Shown here: positions 7,965 through 15,054 of the stretch, piece after piece | How positions within the stretch are numbered: position 1 is the stretch's first letter | How the letters are laid out: every line of letters starts with the position of its first letter | The notes under the pieces: model-generated | The model's input: the letters and a program-made list of their open reading frames with translations, nothing else | Database searches by the model: none | Told to the model about the DNA's origin: nothing | Assembly: GCF_047607725.1 (NCBI RefSeq) | Contig: NZ_JBLKSS010000007.1 | Span: 1 to 20,985, forward strand | DNA length: 20,985 nucleotides | Source of the DNA: JBLKSS01 sp047607725 | GTDB lineage: Bacteria > Pseudomonadota > Gammaproteobacteria > Enterobacterales > Enterobacteriaceae | Direction: 5' to 3' | Program-made: the position numbers and the translations under genes

Positions 7965-8713
7965 ATGACAGGAGCAGGTAGAGGTCGCGCCCTGGGGCGC
8001 ATGATGGTGTGGCTGACGGTGGTCGGCCTGCAGGTCGGCGGGTTGGCGCGGGCGGGAAATGCTGTCCTTATCTGGCCGGTGGATCCGGTCATTAGCGCCA
8101 CTCAGAAAGCCGGGGAATTATGGGTGGAAAACCACGGCGCCAGCACCACGCTCATTCAGGTCAGGGTGTTTGGTTGGCAACAGCGCAACGGCAGCGATAG
8201 CTATCAAGCCCAGCAGCGCGTTATCGCCAGTCCCCCGATGCTGCGTCTCGAGCTGGGACAAAAACAGATGGTGCGTCTGCTTAAGCAACAGCCGCCAGCG
8301 GCCGGCGAGGAGCTGGTCTTCCGGATATTATTGGATGAAATCCCCACGCCGCATCTGGATCCCGCGGATAAAAACCACAGCGTCAATTTTCAGATGCGCT
8401 ACTCGTTGCCGCTATTTGTTTACGGTGAGCGGGGGCCGCGCCCGACGCCGGCGATCCTCTGCTGAGCTGGCGCGTTGTTGAAGAGGGCGGCCACGCGTTT
8501 CTGGAGGTGAGTAATCAGGGGCCGGTGCATGCCCGGCTTAGCCAGGTGCATTTAGACCGGCAGCGTCTGAGCGAGGGACTCTTCGGCTATGTCCTGGCGC
8601 ACGCCAGCTACCGTTGGCCGCTCAAGGGGAACGTGGGCCGTGGCCAGCAGTTGAAATTTCGGTTGGATAACCACGATCGCCTCTGGCGCAGTGGCCAGCA
8701 GCAAGCGCGGTGA
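7965..8713 (+). pseudogene. Periplasmic pilus chaperone (CsuC/PapD-like), frameshifted
   Basis: A PapD-family chaperone caps pilus subunits in the periplasm. From 7965 there is a signal peptide (core MVWLTVVGLQVGGLARA), then an immunoglobulin-like N-domain: a start strand NAVLIWPVDPVI, a fold section with LWVENHGAST, and a subunit-binding LRLELGQKQMVRLL. The frame stops at 8465. One missing G near 8444 explains this, because the next frame continues DPLLSWRVVEEGG, then VSNQGPVHARLS, to a stop at 8711-8713. The usher start overlaps this end by 4 bp (ATGA), the usual coupling. A translation start at 8001 is also possible. An imperfect hairpin (7921-7945) lies just upstream and may reduce read-through from the subunits. 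Confidence 0.85.
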
Positions 8714-9607
8714 TGGAGCGCTGCTGCCGGTTTGGTCCATTACCGCGGCCTAAAATGCGCGGTTGCCGGCCCGGTCTTCTCCCGCTGTTTATCCTGCCGC
8801 CGGCTATCGGCGCCGACACACCGCTTCTTGACGCCCTGCTGCTGCTGCCCAGCGCGGCCGAAGCCAGCCGGCGACAGCAATACCCGCTGGGGCTTATCGT
8901 CAATCAGGCCGACAACGGGCTGATTGTGCCTGTCACCTTTGCCCAGGGGCATTTTCTGTTGCGCGCCCAGGATCTGCGCCAGGCGGGCCTGCCGGCGGAG
9001 AAGTTAACGGCCGACTGGGTTGACGTCTCGGCGATGCCGGAAGTCCAAGTGCGTTTCGACACACAGCGCCAGCAGTTGTAACTCAGCGTGCCGCCGGCCT
9101 GGCTGCCGGCGCAGGCGTTTTCCCACAAGCATCACGCGCCGCGCTATCCCGCCAGAACCAGCACCGAAACGGTGCTTAATTACGACGTGTATACCGCCCG
9201 TTTTTACAACGGCGCGCTGCGCACCTCCGCCTTGAATGAATGGCGCATGTTCGGCGATGACGGCTTTTTCAGCCATGACGGCGTGCTGCAGCGCAGCCTG
9301 AGCGGCACCACTAGCACCCGTAACGGCCTATATTCGCTATGACACCGCCTGGTCCAATCAGAATGAAGATGACGCACTGAGCTGGACCGTGGGGGATTTG
9401 ATTACCGGGGCGGTGTCCTGGAGCAGCCGCGTTCGGCTGGGCGGCGTGCAGATCGCGCGGGATTTTGCCCTGCAACCGTATCGGGTGACCTACCCGCTGC
9501 CGTCGTTTAGCGGATCGGCGGTGGTGCCTACCACCGTCGATATGTTCGTCAATGGTTTCAAAACCAACAGCGAATCGTTACAGCCCGGCCCGTGGTCGCT
9601 GAATAAT
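8710..9607 (+). pseudogene. Outer-membrane pilus usher (CsuD/FimD-like), N-terminal fragment
   Basis: Ushers form the outer-membrane pore that assembles pili and are normally about 800 residues. Here only about the first 300 survive. A signal-like hydrophobic stretch (PGLLPLFILPPAIGA) is followed by the N-domain. A TAA at 9079-9081 interrupts it in frame. The same frame resumes with LSVPPAWLPAQAF and NYDVYTARFYNG, typical of the N-domain to barrel transition. An extra C near 9328 shifts the frame again, and the remainder reads IRYDTAWSN, SWTVGDLITG, then VDMFVNGFKTNSESLQPGPW (barrel and plug start). At about 9607 it passes directly into the IS21 fragment. The rest of the usher and any tip adhesin are gone from this locus. 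Confidence 0.88.
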
Positions 9608-10366
9608 CTGCCTTCGCCTTGTCTTTCGGTTTTCGCGGGCGAGCCGGTAGCACCACTGTCTCATAGTGATTTGCCAGGGCCTGGTAGCTCTGGTTTATGA
9701 CCGGCTCATAGCGGTCAGGGGTGCTGACAGCGCTGCGCAGATTATCAGGTATCAGCAGCTCCGGAACCCCACCCATGAAGTGCAGGCAGCGGCTATTGGC
9801 GTTGAGCCACGATGCTATGTCCTGGCTTTCGCAGGCTTCGATATACGCATAGCCTGATACGCCTATGGCAGCGACGAAGATAGCGGCCTGGCTAGGCTAC
9901 CGGTCGCAGGGTTGACGGATAGGTACGGTGGGGCCACAGAAGTCGATGAAGAGCTTTTCGCCGGCCTTGTGCTCCATGCGCATGGAACGCCGCCGCTTCT
10001 TTTTACAGTCACGGAACAGTGCACAGAACTGTGAGTATCCGAGGGCATCACCGCCCACGGCGGCCTGATATTCCATCCAGAGCAGCTGTTTGGTCACGCC
10101 CTTGCGGCTTAACTCGGTATCGATATCAAGCCAGCTGGGTAAGGTCTTGATAGCCTTGCCGGATTTGCCGGGATAGAGCAGGCGGTAGAGGTCGACGGGG
10201 GACAGTTCCGCCGGCAATGGCCAGACCAGGTTAGCTACCGTGAATCGGCCGAGGATATCGTGCACTGTGGTACAGCCGATGCCGAGCGATGCTGCTCAAA
10301 TTTCATGCGCAATACATTGATATAGATGCACATTTCTGTTCTCGCATTCTTCTTTTTACGTGCCAT
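9608..10366 (-). pseudogene. istA: IS21 transposase IstA, truncated and frameshifted (copy 1)
   Basis: The start ATG is at 10366 (MARKKKNARTEMCIYINVLR). A 25-nt deletion between two CGCTCG repeats, located at 10283-10288, removes part of the helix-turn-helix seen intact in copy 2 and shifts the frame. Downstream, FIDFCGPTVPI (first catalytic Asp region) and PDNLRSAV (second Asp region) are readable in different frames. An extra C near 9922 (TATCCGTCAAC against TATCGTCAAC in copy 2) separates them. The frame ends at the truncation point near 9608. This copy keeps the 8 nt that copy 2 has lost in the AAIGVSGYAY segment, so the two copies together reconstruct the original gene. Confidence 0.88.
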
Positions 10367-10467
10367 GCCATACCCCCGGAAGCTAAAAGTCTCCAGAGTA
10401 TGGCGGAACAGAAGATGAGCGATCGGACAGAATCGGAATCAGTGATCGGACGTGACCGGAACCAGCA
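9608..10467 (-). mobile_element. IS21-family element, truncated copy 1
   Basis: This stretch is the reverse complement of 19818-20770 with few differences, so it is the left part of the same element in opposite orientation. The terminus lies at 10467; read from there the element begins TGCTGGTTCCGGTCACG, identical to copy 2. The other end stops inside istA at about 9608, fused to the usher across a short shared CTGCC. The C-terminal part of istA, istB and the right end are missing. Compared with copy 2, three of the five terminal repeats are deleted. This copy cannot move by itself. Confidence 0.9.
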
Positions 10468-10931
10468 CCCACCACGCGGGACGGGAAGGATGGCAGGGAA
10501 TGCCCGAATGTGCCGCTCAATGCCCTACTGGGGAGGGTGGTGTGGTTAACGGGCTGGCCGACACCGCAGGCGGCAGACAGTTCGGGCGGCGGGCAGGTGA
10601 AGCGGGCGATGGGGAAAACACGGCACGGCTCGAATCTGAACGACTTTGCCATGCTGTCCCTGCCGATACGGTTAACGGCTTCTGGCGAGAGGCTGACTGG
10701 CTCTTATGCCGCGATGAAAAGTGGCGGCCAGTTGAACCCGGCGCATTCCCGTTGGCTGATGGGATTGCCGCCAGAGTGGGACGACTGCGCGCCTACGGTA
10801 ACACCCTCAATGCGCCANAGGCACAAAACTTCATCGCTGCCTGTATGCACGCCCTCACCCTAGACACCGCTAAAACAATCCCACTGCCAGACGTCATTAT
10901 GACTCCCTTTGAGCAGGAGGTCAGCGCATGA
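10468..10931 (+). pseudogene. Phage DNA (cytosine-5) methylase, 3' fragment, two overlapping frames
   Basis: The gene is cut at its 5' end by the IS21 terminus. In one frame, from 10468 to the TAG at 10861-10863, it reads TTRDGKDGRECPNVPLN, GWPTPQAADSSGGG, then QLNPAHSRWLMGLPPEWDD, a familiar tail of phage methylases. In the next frame the same bases read FWREADWLLCRDEKWRPVEP and then RVGRLRAYGNTLNAP, which resembles motif X of cytosine-5 methylases. That frame ends at the TGA at 10929-10931, overlapping the next gene by ATGA. The second frame therefore looks native at the 3' end, and the first looks native further upstream. A frame change near 10650-10700 or a real overprint is possible. There is one N at 10818. 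The catalytic PCQ region is not in the window. Confidence 0.75.
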
Positions 10932-11098
10932 GCTATCAGGAAATAAAACATCTGCGCCGTCAGATTGAAAAGCGCCTTAACCGTGCCATGCATCACTTGA
11001 AAGCAGACCATTCTGCTGCAGCGTATTGTGAATTTCAAAATGCCTTCGAGATATTGGCCGAACTGATAGCCCGATTAGATGAGGAGGACACATTATGA
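10928..11098 (+). CDS. Small phage protein of unknown function
   Basis: This intact 56-residue frame begins MSYQEIKHLRRQIEKRLNRA and ends RLDEEDTL. It is mostly charged and probably all helix. It overlaps the methylase stop by ATGA at its start and the next gene by ATGA at its end, as in a compact phage early operon. GCAGGAGG lies 8 bases upstream of its ATG. I do not recognise a family. Confidence 0.6.
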   Translation: MSYQEIKHLRRQIEKRLNRAMHHLKADHSAAAYCEFQNAFEILAELIARLDEEDTL

Positions 11099-11343
11099 GC
11101 ATTACCTGCATCGACTGCCATCAGGCGATTCAGCACCTGCAGCCCGTCCAGGCAGGCGTTATTCAACAAACCTAAAGCGGTGAGTGGGGGATTGACCTGG
11201 TTCTGGCCTGCCCACATTGCGGGCAGCAATATGGTGCCTGGGTACTTAACGGGGACCTTGTTCCCTTAAGCGGGATGACGGCAAAGTCACCCGCAACGCC
11301 AGCCACACCCCATCATCAAACGCAGGAGGGAAATAAACGATGA
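11095..11343 (+). pseudogene. Small CxxC/CxxC putative zinc-binding phage protein with internal stop
   Basis: The frame begins MSITCIDCHQAIQHL and is stopped by TAA at 11173-11175 (codon 27). The same frame continues GEWGIDLVLACPHCGQQYG and WVLNGDLVPL to a TGA at 11341-11343. Two CxxC pairs, one on each side of the stop, would form one four-cysteine zinc knuckle, which argues that both halves belonged to one 82-codon gene. Start and end overlap the neighbours by ATGA. It is similar in style to small phage zinc-finger proteins such as Mu Com, but I see no clear homology. Confidence 0.55.
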
Positions 11344-11957
11344 ACCTTGACCTTTGGCTGGTTTTTCTGGGCGGTGTGTTGCTCAGTGCGCTATTACCGG
11401 GCGCAGGTACTATCCTCACCCTTAACCATGCGCTCCTGCGTGGATGGCGCAAGACGCTGCCGCTTATTGCGGGTCAGGCGACAGCATTAGCCTTGATGAT
11501 GCCGTTTATCGCCGTCTTTGCTGAAGAATTGTGCGCCTCAGCAACAGCCTGGCGGCTACTGCAACTGATTGGCGTACTCTGGCTGCTGTTTTCAGCATAC
11601 AGGGTCTTGCGTGCGCCGGTCGTCGTGGATACCCATGATGTCGTGGCGCTAACCAGCGGCGCACAACGTTTCTGCTGGTGGTTGGTGACCGATATCACCA
11701 ACGCCAAAATGGGGGTTTTCCTGCTTGCCACCGCGCCTGTCTTCCTTAATCCAATCCAACCTTTAAGGCCGCAAATAACCATAATGACCGCCACGCTCGT
11801 CATGGTCGATGCCCTGATAATGACACTCTACGCCTTCATCGCCGCCCGCTTGCGTCCTTATTTATCGCCAGAAAGACTTAAGCAACAGAACAGCCTGTTT
11901 GCTGGTTTCCTGGTGTTGATTGCGGTCAGTCTTTGTTTTGTTAAACACACGCCTTAA
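11340..11957 (+). CDS. LysE/RhtB-family amino-acid exporter-like protein
   Basis: This intact 205-residue protein is very hydrophobic with five or six membrane segments. It starts MNLDLWLVFLGGVLLSALLPG, and the early PGAGTILTLNHALLRGWRKT resembles the LysE/RhtB signature (PGPN...G...G). Family members export amino acids such as lysine, homoserine or threonine across the inner membrane. AGGAGG lies about 8 bases upstream, a strong ribosome site, and its ATG overlaps the upstream stop. Its position between small phage genes and gemA is odd for a metabolite exporter, so it may be a phage cargo gene. The family label is moderately sure; the substrate is unknown. Confidence 0.75.
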   Translation: MNLDLWLVFLGGVLLSALLPGAGTILTLNHALLRGWRKTLPLIAGQATALALMMPFIAVFAEELCASATAWRLLQLIGVLWLLFSAYRVLRAPVVVDTHDVVALTSGAQRFCWWLVTDITNAKMGVFLLATAPVFLNPIQPLRPQITIMTATLVMVDALIMTLYAFIAARLRPYLSPERLKQQNSLFAGFLVLIAVSLCFVKHTP

Positions 11958-11981
11958 TTCACTGAAAGGAGAGACATTATC

Positions 11982-12161
11982 ATGTGGATATTAATTTTAT
12001 CGATGCATGCCAGTCCTTATACCGATGCAGCTTTTTCCTCACTGCATACACAAGAATTTGACACGGAAACCTCCTGTCAATAGGCCGCCAGCCAGTTCGC
12101 AGTAAAATTTGAAACGTTCAAGGATATTGATGCCAAGGCAATTTGCGTGAAGAAGTCATAG
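11982..12161 (+). pseudogene. Small exported-type phage protein with internal stop
   Basis: The frame reads MWILILSMHASPYTDAAFSS, reaches TAG at 12081-12083 (codon 34), and continues ASQFAVKFETFKDIDAKAIC to a TAG at 12159-12161. The whole would be about 59 residues with a short hydrophobic N-terminus and two cysteines, one on each side of the stop. The layout is reminiscent of small DUF1482-type phage proteins, but this is only a resemblance. AAGGAGAG sits upstream of the ATG. Confidence 0.45.
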
Positions 12162-12212
12162 TGGAAAAACGGCATTTACTGCATTCAATTGTATAGTAAT
12201 GATATATATTTT

Positions 12213-12247
12213 ATAATCCTTCAGAACNCGAAGGATTATTTTTTTAT
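12213..12247 (+). terminator. Rho-independent terminator
   Basis: ATAATCCTTC (12213-12222) and GAAGGATTAT (12230-12239) form a perfect 10-bp stem with a 7-base loop that contains one N, followed by a run of T to 12247. It would end the transcript coming from the exporter and the small gene, before gemA. Confidence 0.8.
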
Positions 12248-12292
12248 TNATGGCATAAGGAACCTCGCCCTCGACAATAAAGGACGCCACCG

Positions 12293-12736
12293 ATGACCCG
12301 ACAAAAATACCTGTAGTTAATCCATATTGCCGCCAGGCAACTGAAACTGGACGAGGATACCTATCGTCAGCTCCTGAAAAACCTGACGGATCAGTCTTCG
12401 GCAAAAGTACTTAGCACGACAGCCCTTGACCGCGTACTGAAAGCATTAAAAAGACAGTGCTTTCGTATTCATTCCCATCAAATACCCGCAACCACTCAGA
12501 CTCAGGCCTATTTTCCACAGCTACAGAAAATCCGGGCCTTGTGGCATCAGATGGCGAGTGAGGGGATAGTCCGCGATGGCTCAGAGAAGGCCATGAGTCG
12601 CTTTATTAAACGGGAAACAGGTATCGATCGCCCTCAATGGCTCAATAGCCAGCAGGCCAGCCAGGTGATTGAACGCCTGAAAAAATGGCAGCAGCGTACA
12701 AAAGGAAACAATCATGGGTGCCGCCAAACACAATGA
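12293..12736 (+). pseudogene. GemA-like protein (Mu gp16, DUF1018) with early stop
   Basis: The ATG at 12293 has AAGGA about 8 bases upstream and the frame runs 147 codons, but codon 8 is TAG (12314-12316). After it the frame reads LIHIAARQLKLDEDTYRQLL, then KIRALWHQMASEGIVRDGSE, and ends with a basic region ERLKKWQQRTKG. These are the hallmark segments of the gp16/GemA family of Mu-like phages, implicated in modulation of host gene expression and DNA supercoiling. Internal starts such as 12539 could give only the C-terminal third. It overlaps the next gene by 23 bp. Confidence 0.8.
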
Positions 12737-13007
12737 ATTACTTGATTACCTTGCTGAATCAGTGCAAGTGGTCCTCACCGGAAAGACGGATATTCCCCAG
12801 AAATGCGTGCGACGAGCAGCAGGATTAGTGAAAAGCTGGATGACTTTTGTCTGGGCAAATAGCGTCATTTACGTTCCCAAACAGCTGCATAGCCAAAATC
12901 TGTCACGCAATCAGAAGATTTTTACGGATTTTGACGGCTATAACCATCCCGCATTGTCGGAGAAGTATGGCCTTTCTATCCAGCGTATCTATGCTATCGT
13001 CAAATAA
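12714..13007 (+). CDS. Mor-like transcription activator of Mu-like phage
   Basis: This 97-residue protein resembles Mor, the activator of Mu middle transcription. It carries VIYVPKQLHSQNLSRNQKIF followed by DFDGYNHPALSEKYGLSIQR. In Mor this is a dimerisation strand followed by a helix-turn-helix, with recognisable elements VYIP, DFNG and LTTRYGV. Mu Mor is 129 residues; this one ends soon after the second helix (IYAIVK), so the basic tail is short or lost. AAGGA is placed well before the ATG. The stop TAA is followed directly by the ATG of the next gene. Without prophage middle genes it has no evident target here. Confidence 0.7.
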   Translation: MGAAKHNELLDYLAESVQVVLTGKTDIPQKCVRRAAGLVKSWMTFVWANSVIYVPKQLHSQNLSRNQKIFTDFDGYNHPALSEKYGLSIQRIYAIVK

Positions 13008-13328
13008 ATGAAAGAGGAACATATCAAACAGCATCAAGGCACACTGTTTGATTTATGCAATTTCAGGGAGGGAGCAGAGAATAGCAGCAATGAACGCCCG
13101 TATCACATCCTGGAAGATATCATTGCCCATACTTCATCCTGCCTGCAGGCTCANCTTGCCCTCGACAGAAAACAGGCTGATGGCCTGGGGGANGCAATNG
13201 CACAACATTTTTCACAGCATCGCCACGGACTATTTGGCTACATTCGTTCTGGCACTACGCAACAACCACCAGACATCAACCAGGGTTGCTTATTTGATAT
13301 AAGCACTGAAAATATCGAACACGACTGA
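13008..13328 (+). CDS. Phage protein of unknown function
   Basis: This 106-residue frame contains three ambiguous codons caused by N at 13154, 13193 and 13199. The sequence is polar and shows LALDRKQADGLG followed by AQHFSQHRHGLFGYIRSGT, which faintly recalls the N-terminal half of Mor/C activators (helix then a YIP-like strand). That resemblance is weak. It starts immediately after the Mor-like stop codon, so it was probably co-translated. Confidence 0.5.
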   Translation: MKEEHIKQHQGTLFDLCNFREGAENSSNERPYHILEDIIAHTSSCLQAXLALDRKQADGLGXAXAQHFSQHRHGLFGYIRSGTTQQPPDINQGCLFDISTENIEHD

Positions 13329-13380
13329 CTTTTGCCATCAATAATCTTGTTGCACTGAGTGTAACAGAATTACAGTTTCC

Positions 13381-13439
13381 ATCTCACATCTCCCCACATT
13401 TATCTCACGTATTCGGTTTAAATATCTCACGTCTGATCA
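13381..13439. repeat. ATCTCAC repeats at 21-22 bp spacing, candidate element end
   Basis: ATCTCAC starts at 13381, 13402 and 13424, spaced 21 and 22 bp; TATCTCACGT occurs twice (13401 and 13423). The block ends at 13439 in CTGATCA, so the minus strand begins TGATCAGACGTGAGAT. Immediately to the right the oppA-like coding sequence is cut. This geometry matches transposase binding sites at ends of IS21 or Mu-type elements. Whether it is the prophage end or a separate IS cannot be decided here. Confidence 0.5.
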
Positions 13440-14390
13440 TCCGTGGGTCGTTGAACGGCGCTTTTTGGGTATTGAATTCGTAATAATACACCGCCAGCTT
13501 CGGGGAAATGTGGACCTCGGGGCTAATCTCCTTTTTCAATGATTTAAACAGCGTTTCGGGGATGGTATAGGTTACATCGATTTCGCCGGCGCGGTAGCGC
13601 TTAACGTCGGCGGTGCAGGAGGTCACCGGCAGATAGGTCTCTTTGTTGATAACCGTATGCGCGTTATCCCAGTAGCGGCTGTTTCTGATGCCGACAACCT
13701 TTTCATTGACTACCCACTGCTCGAGTTTATAGGCACCGCTGCTGACAATATTGCCTGGCTGGGTCCATTTATCGCTGAATTGATCAATAACTTTCTTATC
13801 AACGGGGACCAGGGCGGGATGCGCCAGCATTTGCAGGAAATAGGAGATAGGTTTCACCAGCGTCACTTCCACCGTCTCGGCATCAAGAGCTTTGATGCCG
13901 GTTCATCTGGGTTTTTCTTACCGTCTACAATATCCTGCGCGTTAAGCACTTGCATGTTGCTTAAATAACTTGCATAGGGCGAGGCCGTGACCGGATTAAC
14001 CAGCCGACGCCAGCTGAAGACCACATCCTCCGCGGTGATAGGATCGCCGTTCGACCAGCTTAGCCCCGGTCGCAGATGAAATACCCAGCGGGTATTGCGT
14101 TCATTGTCCCAGCGTTCGGCCAGACGCGGACGGATTTTCCCGTCATTATCCACGCTGACCAACCCTTCAAAAAAATCGCTGATAATATTAAATTCAACAT
14201 CGCTTTCCACTTTTTGCGGATCAAGAGACGCAGGCTCGCTGCCGTTATTGCGGACGATTTCCTGATCCGCCGCCAGCAGCGTCCCGGCCGGCACCACTGC
14301 TGCCTGCACCATTAATGGGGATGCCCCCAACACGCCCAACAAAAGCGCCAGCAACGTTTTCCTGCCATAAATCAAAGGTAATAATTTCAT
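13405..14390 (-). pseudogene. Periplasmic oligopeptide-binding protein (OppA-like), truncated and frameshifted
   Basis: OppA-type proteins capture peptides in the periplasm for an ABC importer and are about 540 residues. From 14390 there is a signal peptide (LLALLLGVLGASPLMVQA), then NNGSEPASLDPQKVE, LAERWDNE and VFSWRRLVNP, all family landmarks. The frame ends at 13863. A shift near 13900 restores ALDAETVEVTLVKPISYFLQ, ALVPVDKKVID, SSGAYKL and FNTQKAPFNDPR. After NDPR, at about 13440, the sequence runs into the repeat array and a fused stop at 13405. The C-terminal 45 percent is missing and no opp permease genes follow. Paralogues such as MppA cannot be separated from OppA on this fragment. 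Confidence 0.88.
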
Positions 14391-14841
14391 CCCGCCCTTC
14401 TCCCATAATTATTTTAAACCTTAAACATCTAATTAATTAACATGTTCGTAGAGTTAGGGAAAACACTTTTGAACTGACACGTTAAAACAGACGGAAACGA
14501 CGGGAGCGGCAGACCGCGGCGGCAGATACTGATCTGGTCAGACTCATGTTGGAATAGGAAATGGACTTGGGGCAGACGCCGACGCCAAAGCAGGGTTGCA
14601 CGTACGGCTTTGGCTAAGACAGCGGGTAACATAACCGCTGAACCATGGAGCTGGAGGCAGCCAACATACCAAGCACTGCGGAAAAGTGCCCGGCGACCTT
14701 CGGTAATTCGTGGCGCGCCGCTACCGGCAATAAAAAAGCCCCGGCCTTGGCCGGGGCTTTTTCTGCGTTGCAAGGGCATATCATCCGGCCGCTGCCGGGG
14801 CGGTAGGCTTCGCCTCCGCCGACATCCCTTTGGCGCGTAAC
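14391..14841. other. Intergenic region between oppA-like gene and csp gene
   Basis: This lies between the oppA-like 5' end and the csp 3' end. A minus-strand open frame (14429-14779) runs across the csp terminator and is not convincing as a gene. Apart from the terminator at 14733-14762 I see nothing I recognise. Confidence 0.5.
14733..14762 (-). terminator. Terminator of the cold-shock gene (bidirectional form)
   Basis: AAAAAGCCCCGGCC and GGCCGGGGCTTTTT flank a 4-base centre (reading within 14733-14762), giving a 9-bp GC stem with a T-run on both strands. It lies about 80 bp beyond the csp stop codon. Confidence 0.85.
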
Positions 14842-15054
14842 TTACAGGGCGACCACGTTAGCAGCAGACGGGCCTTTCTGACTCTGCTCAATGGTGAATT
14901 CTACGCGCTGGCCTTCGTCCAGGGTTTTGAAATCGTTGCTCTGGATGGCGGAAAAATGAACAAACACATCTTTGCCGCCGTCAGCCGGAGTGATGAAACC
15001 AAAACCTTTACCTGCGTCAAACCATTTTACTAAACCAGTTACTTTATTAGACAT
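14842..15054 (-). CDS. CspA-family cold-shock protein, RNA chaperone
   Basis: The 70-residue protein starts MSNKVTGLVKWFDAGKGFGF and ends KGPSAANVVAL. A longer frame to 15129 exists, but the start at 15054 is right: AAGGAAGT lies 6 bases upstream and the length equals that of the family. RNP1 (KGFGFI, residues 16-21) and RNP2 (VFVHF, 30-34) are complete, so it should bind single-stranded RNA or DNA and melt mRNA structure. It mixes features of CspA/B/G (MSNK-TGLVKWF) and CspE/C (RVEF, KGPSAANV), so I give no symbol. The gene is intact with its own terminator. A short GC hairpin followed by T5 lies in the leader at 15074-15094. Confidence 0.95.
   Translation of the reverse strand: MSNKVTGLVKWFDAGKGFGFITPADGGKDVFVHFSAIQSNDFKTLDEGQRVEFTIEQSQKGPSAANVVAL

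Larger units (their letters stand above)
10468..13439 (+). mobile_element. Remnant of a Mu-like prophage early region
   Basis: Short, tightly packed genes on one strand include a DNA methylase end, GemA (Mu gp16, DUF1018) and a Mor-like activator in the order gemA then mor, as in Mu. No repressor, transposase A/B, head or tail genes are present. The left edge is the IS21 terminus at 10467; the right edge is a repeat array that abuts a truncated host gene. All six ambiguous bases of the window fall inside it. The identification rests on GemA and Mor; the outer limits are inference. Confidence 0.7.

Noticed and set aside
13008..13328. Second Mor/C activator paralogue
   Set aside because: Only a faint match to the N-terminal half and no helix-turn-helix segment; three ambiguous codons add doubt. 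Listed as unknown instead.
14429..14779. Minus-strand open frame of 116 codons between oppA-like and csp genes
   Set aside because: Its start of translation lies far from a ribosome site, it reads across the csp terminator hairpin, and I recognise no domain.
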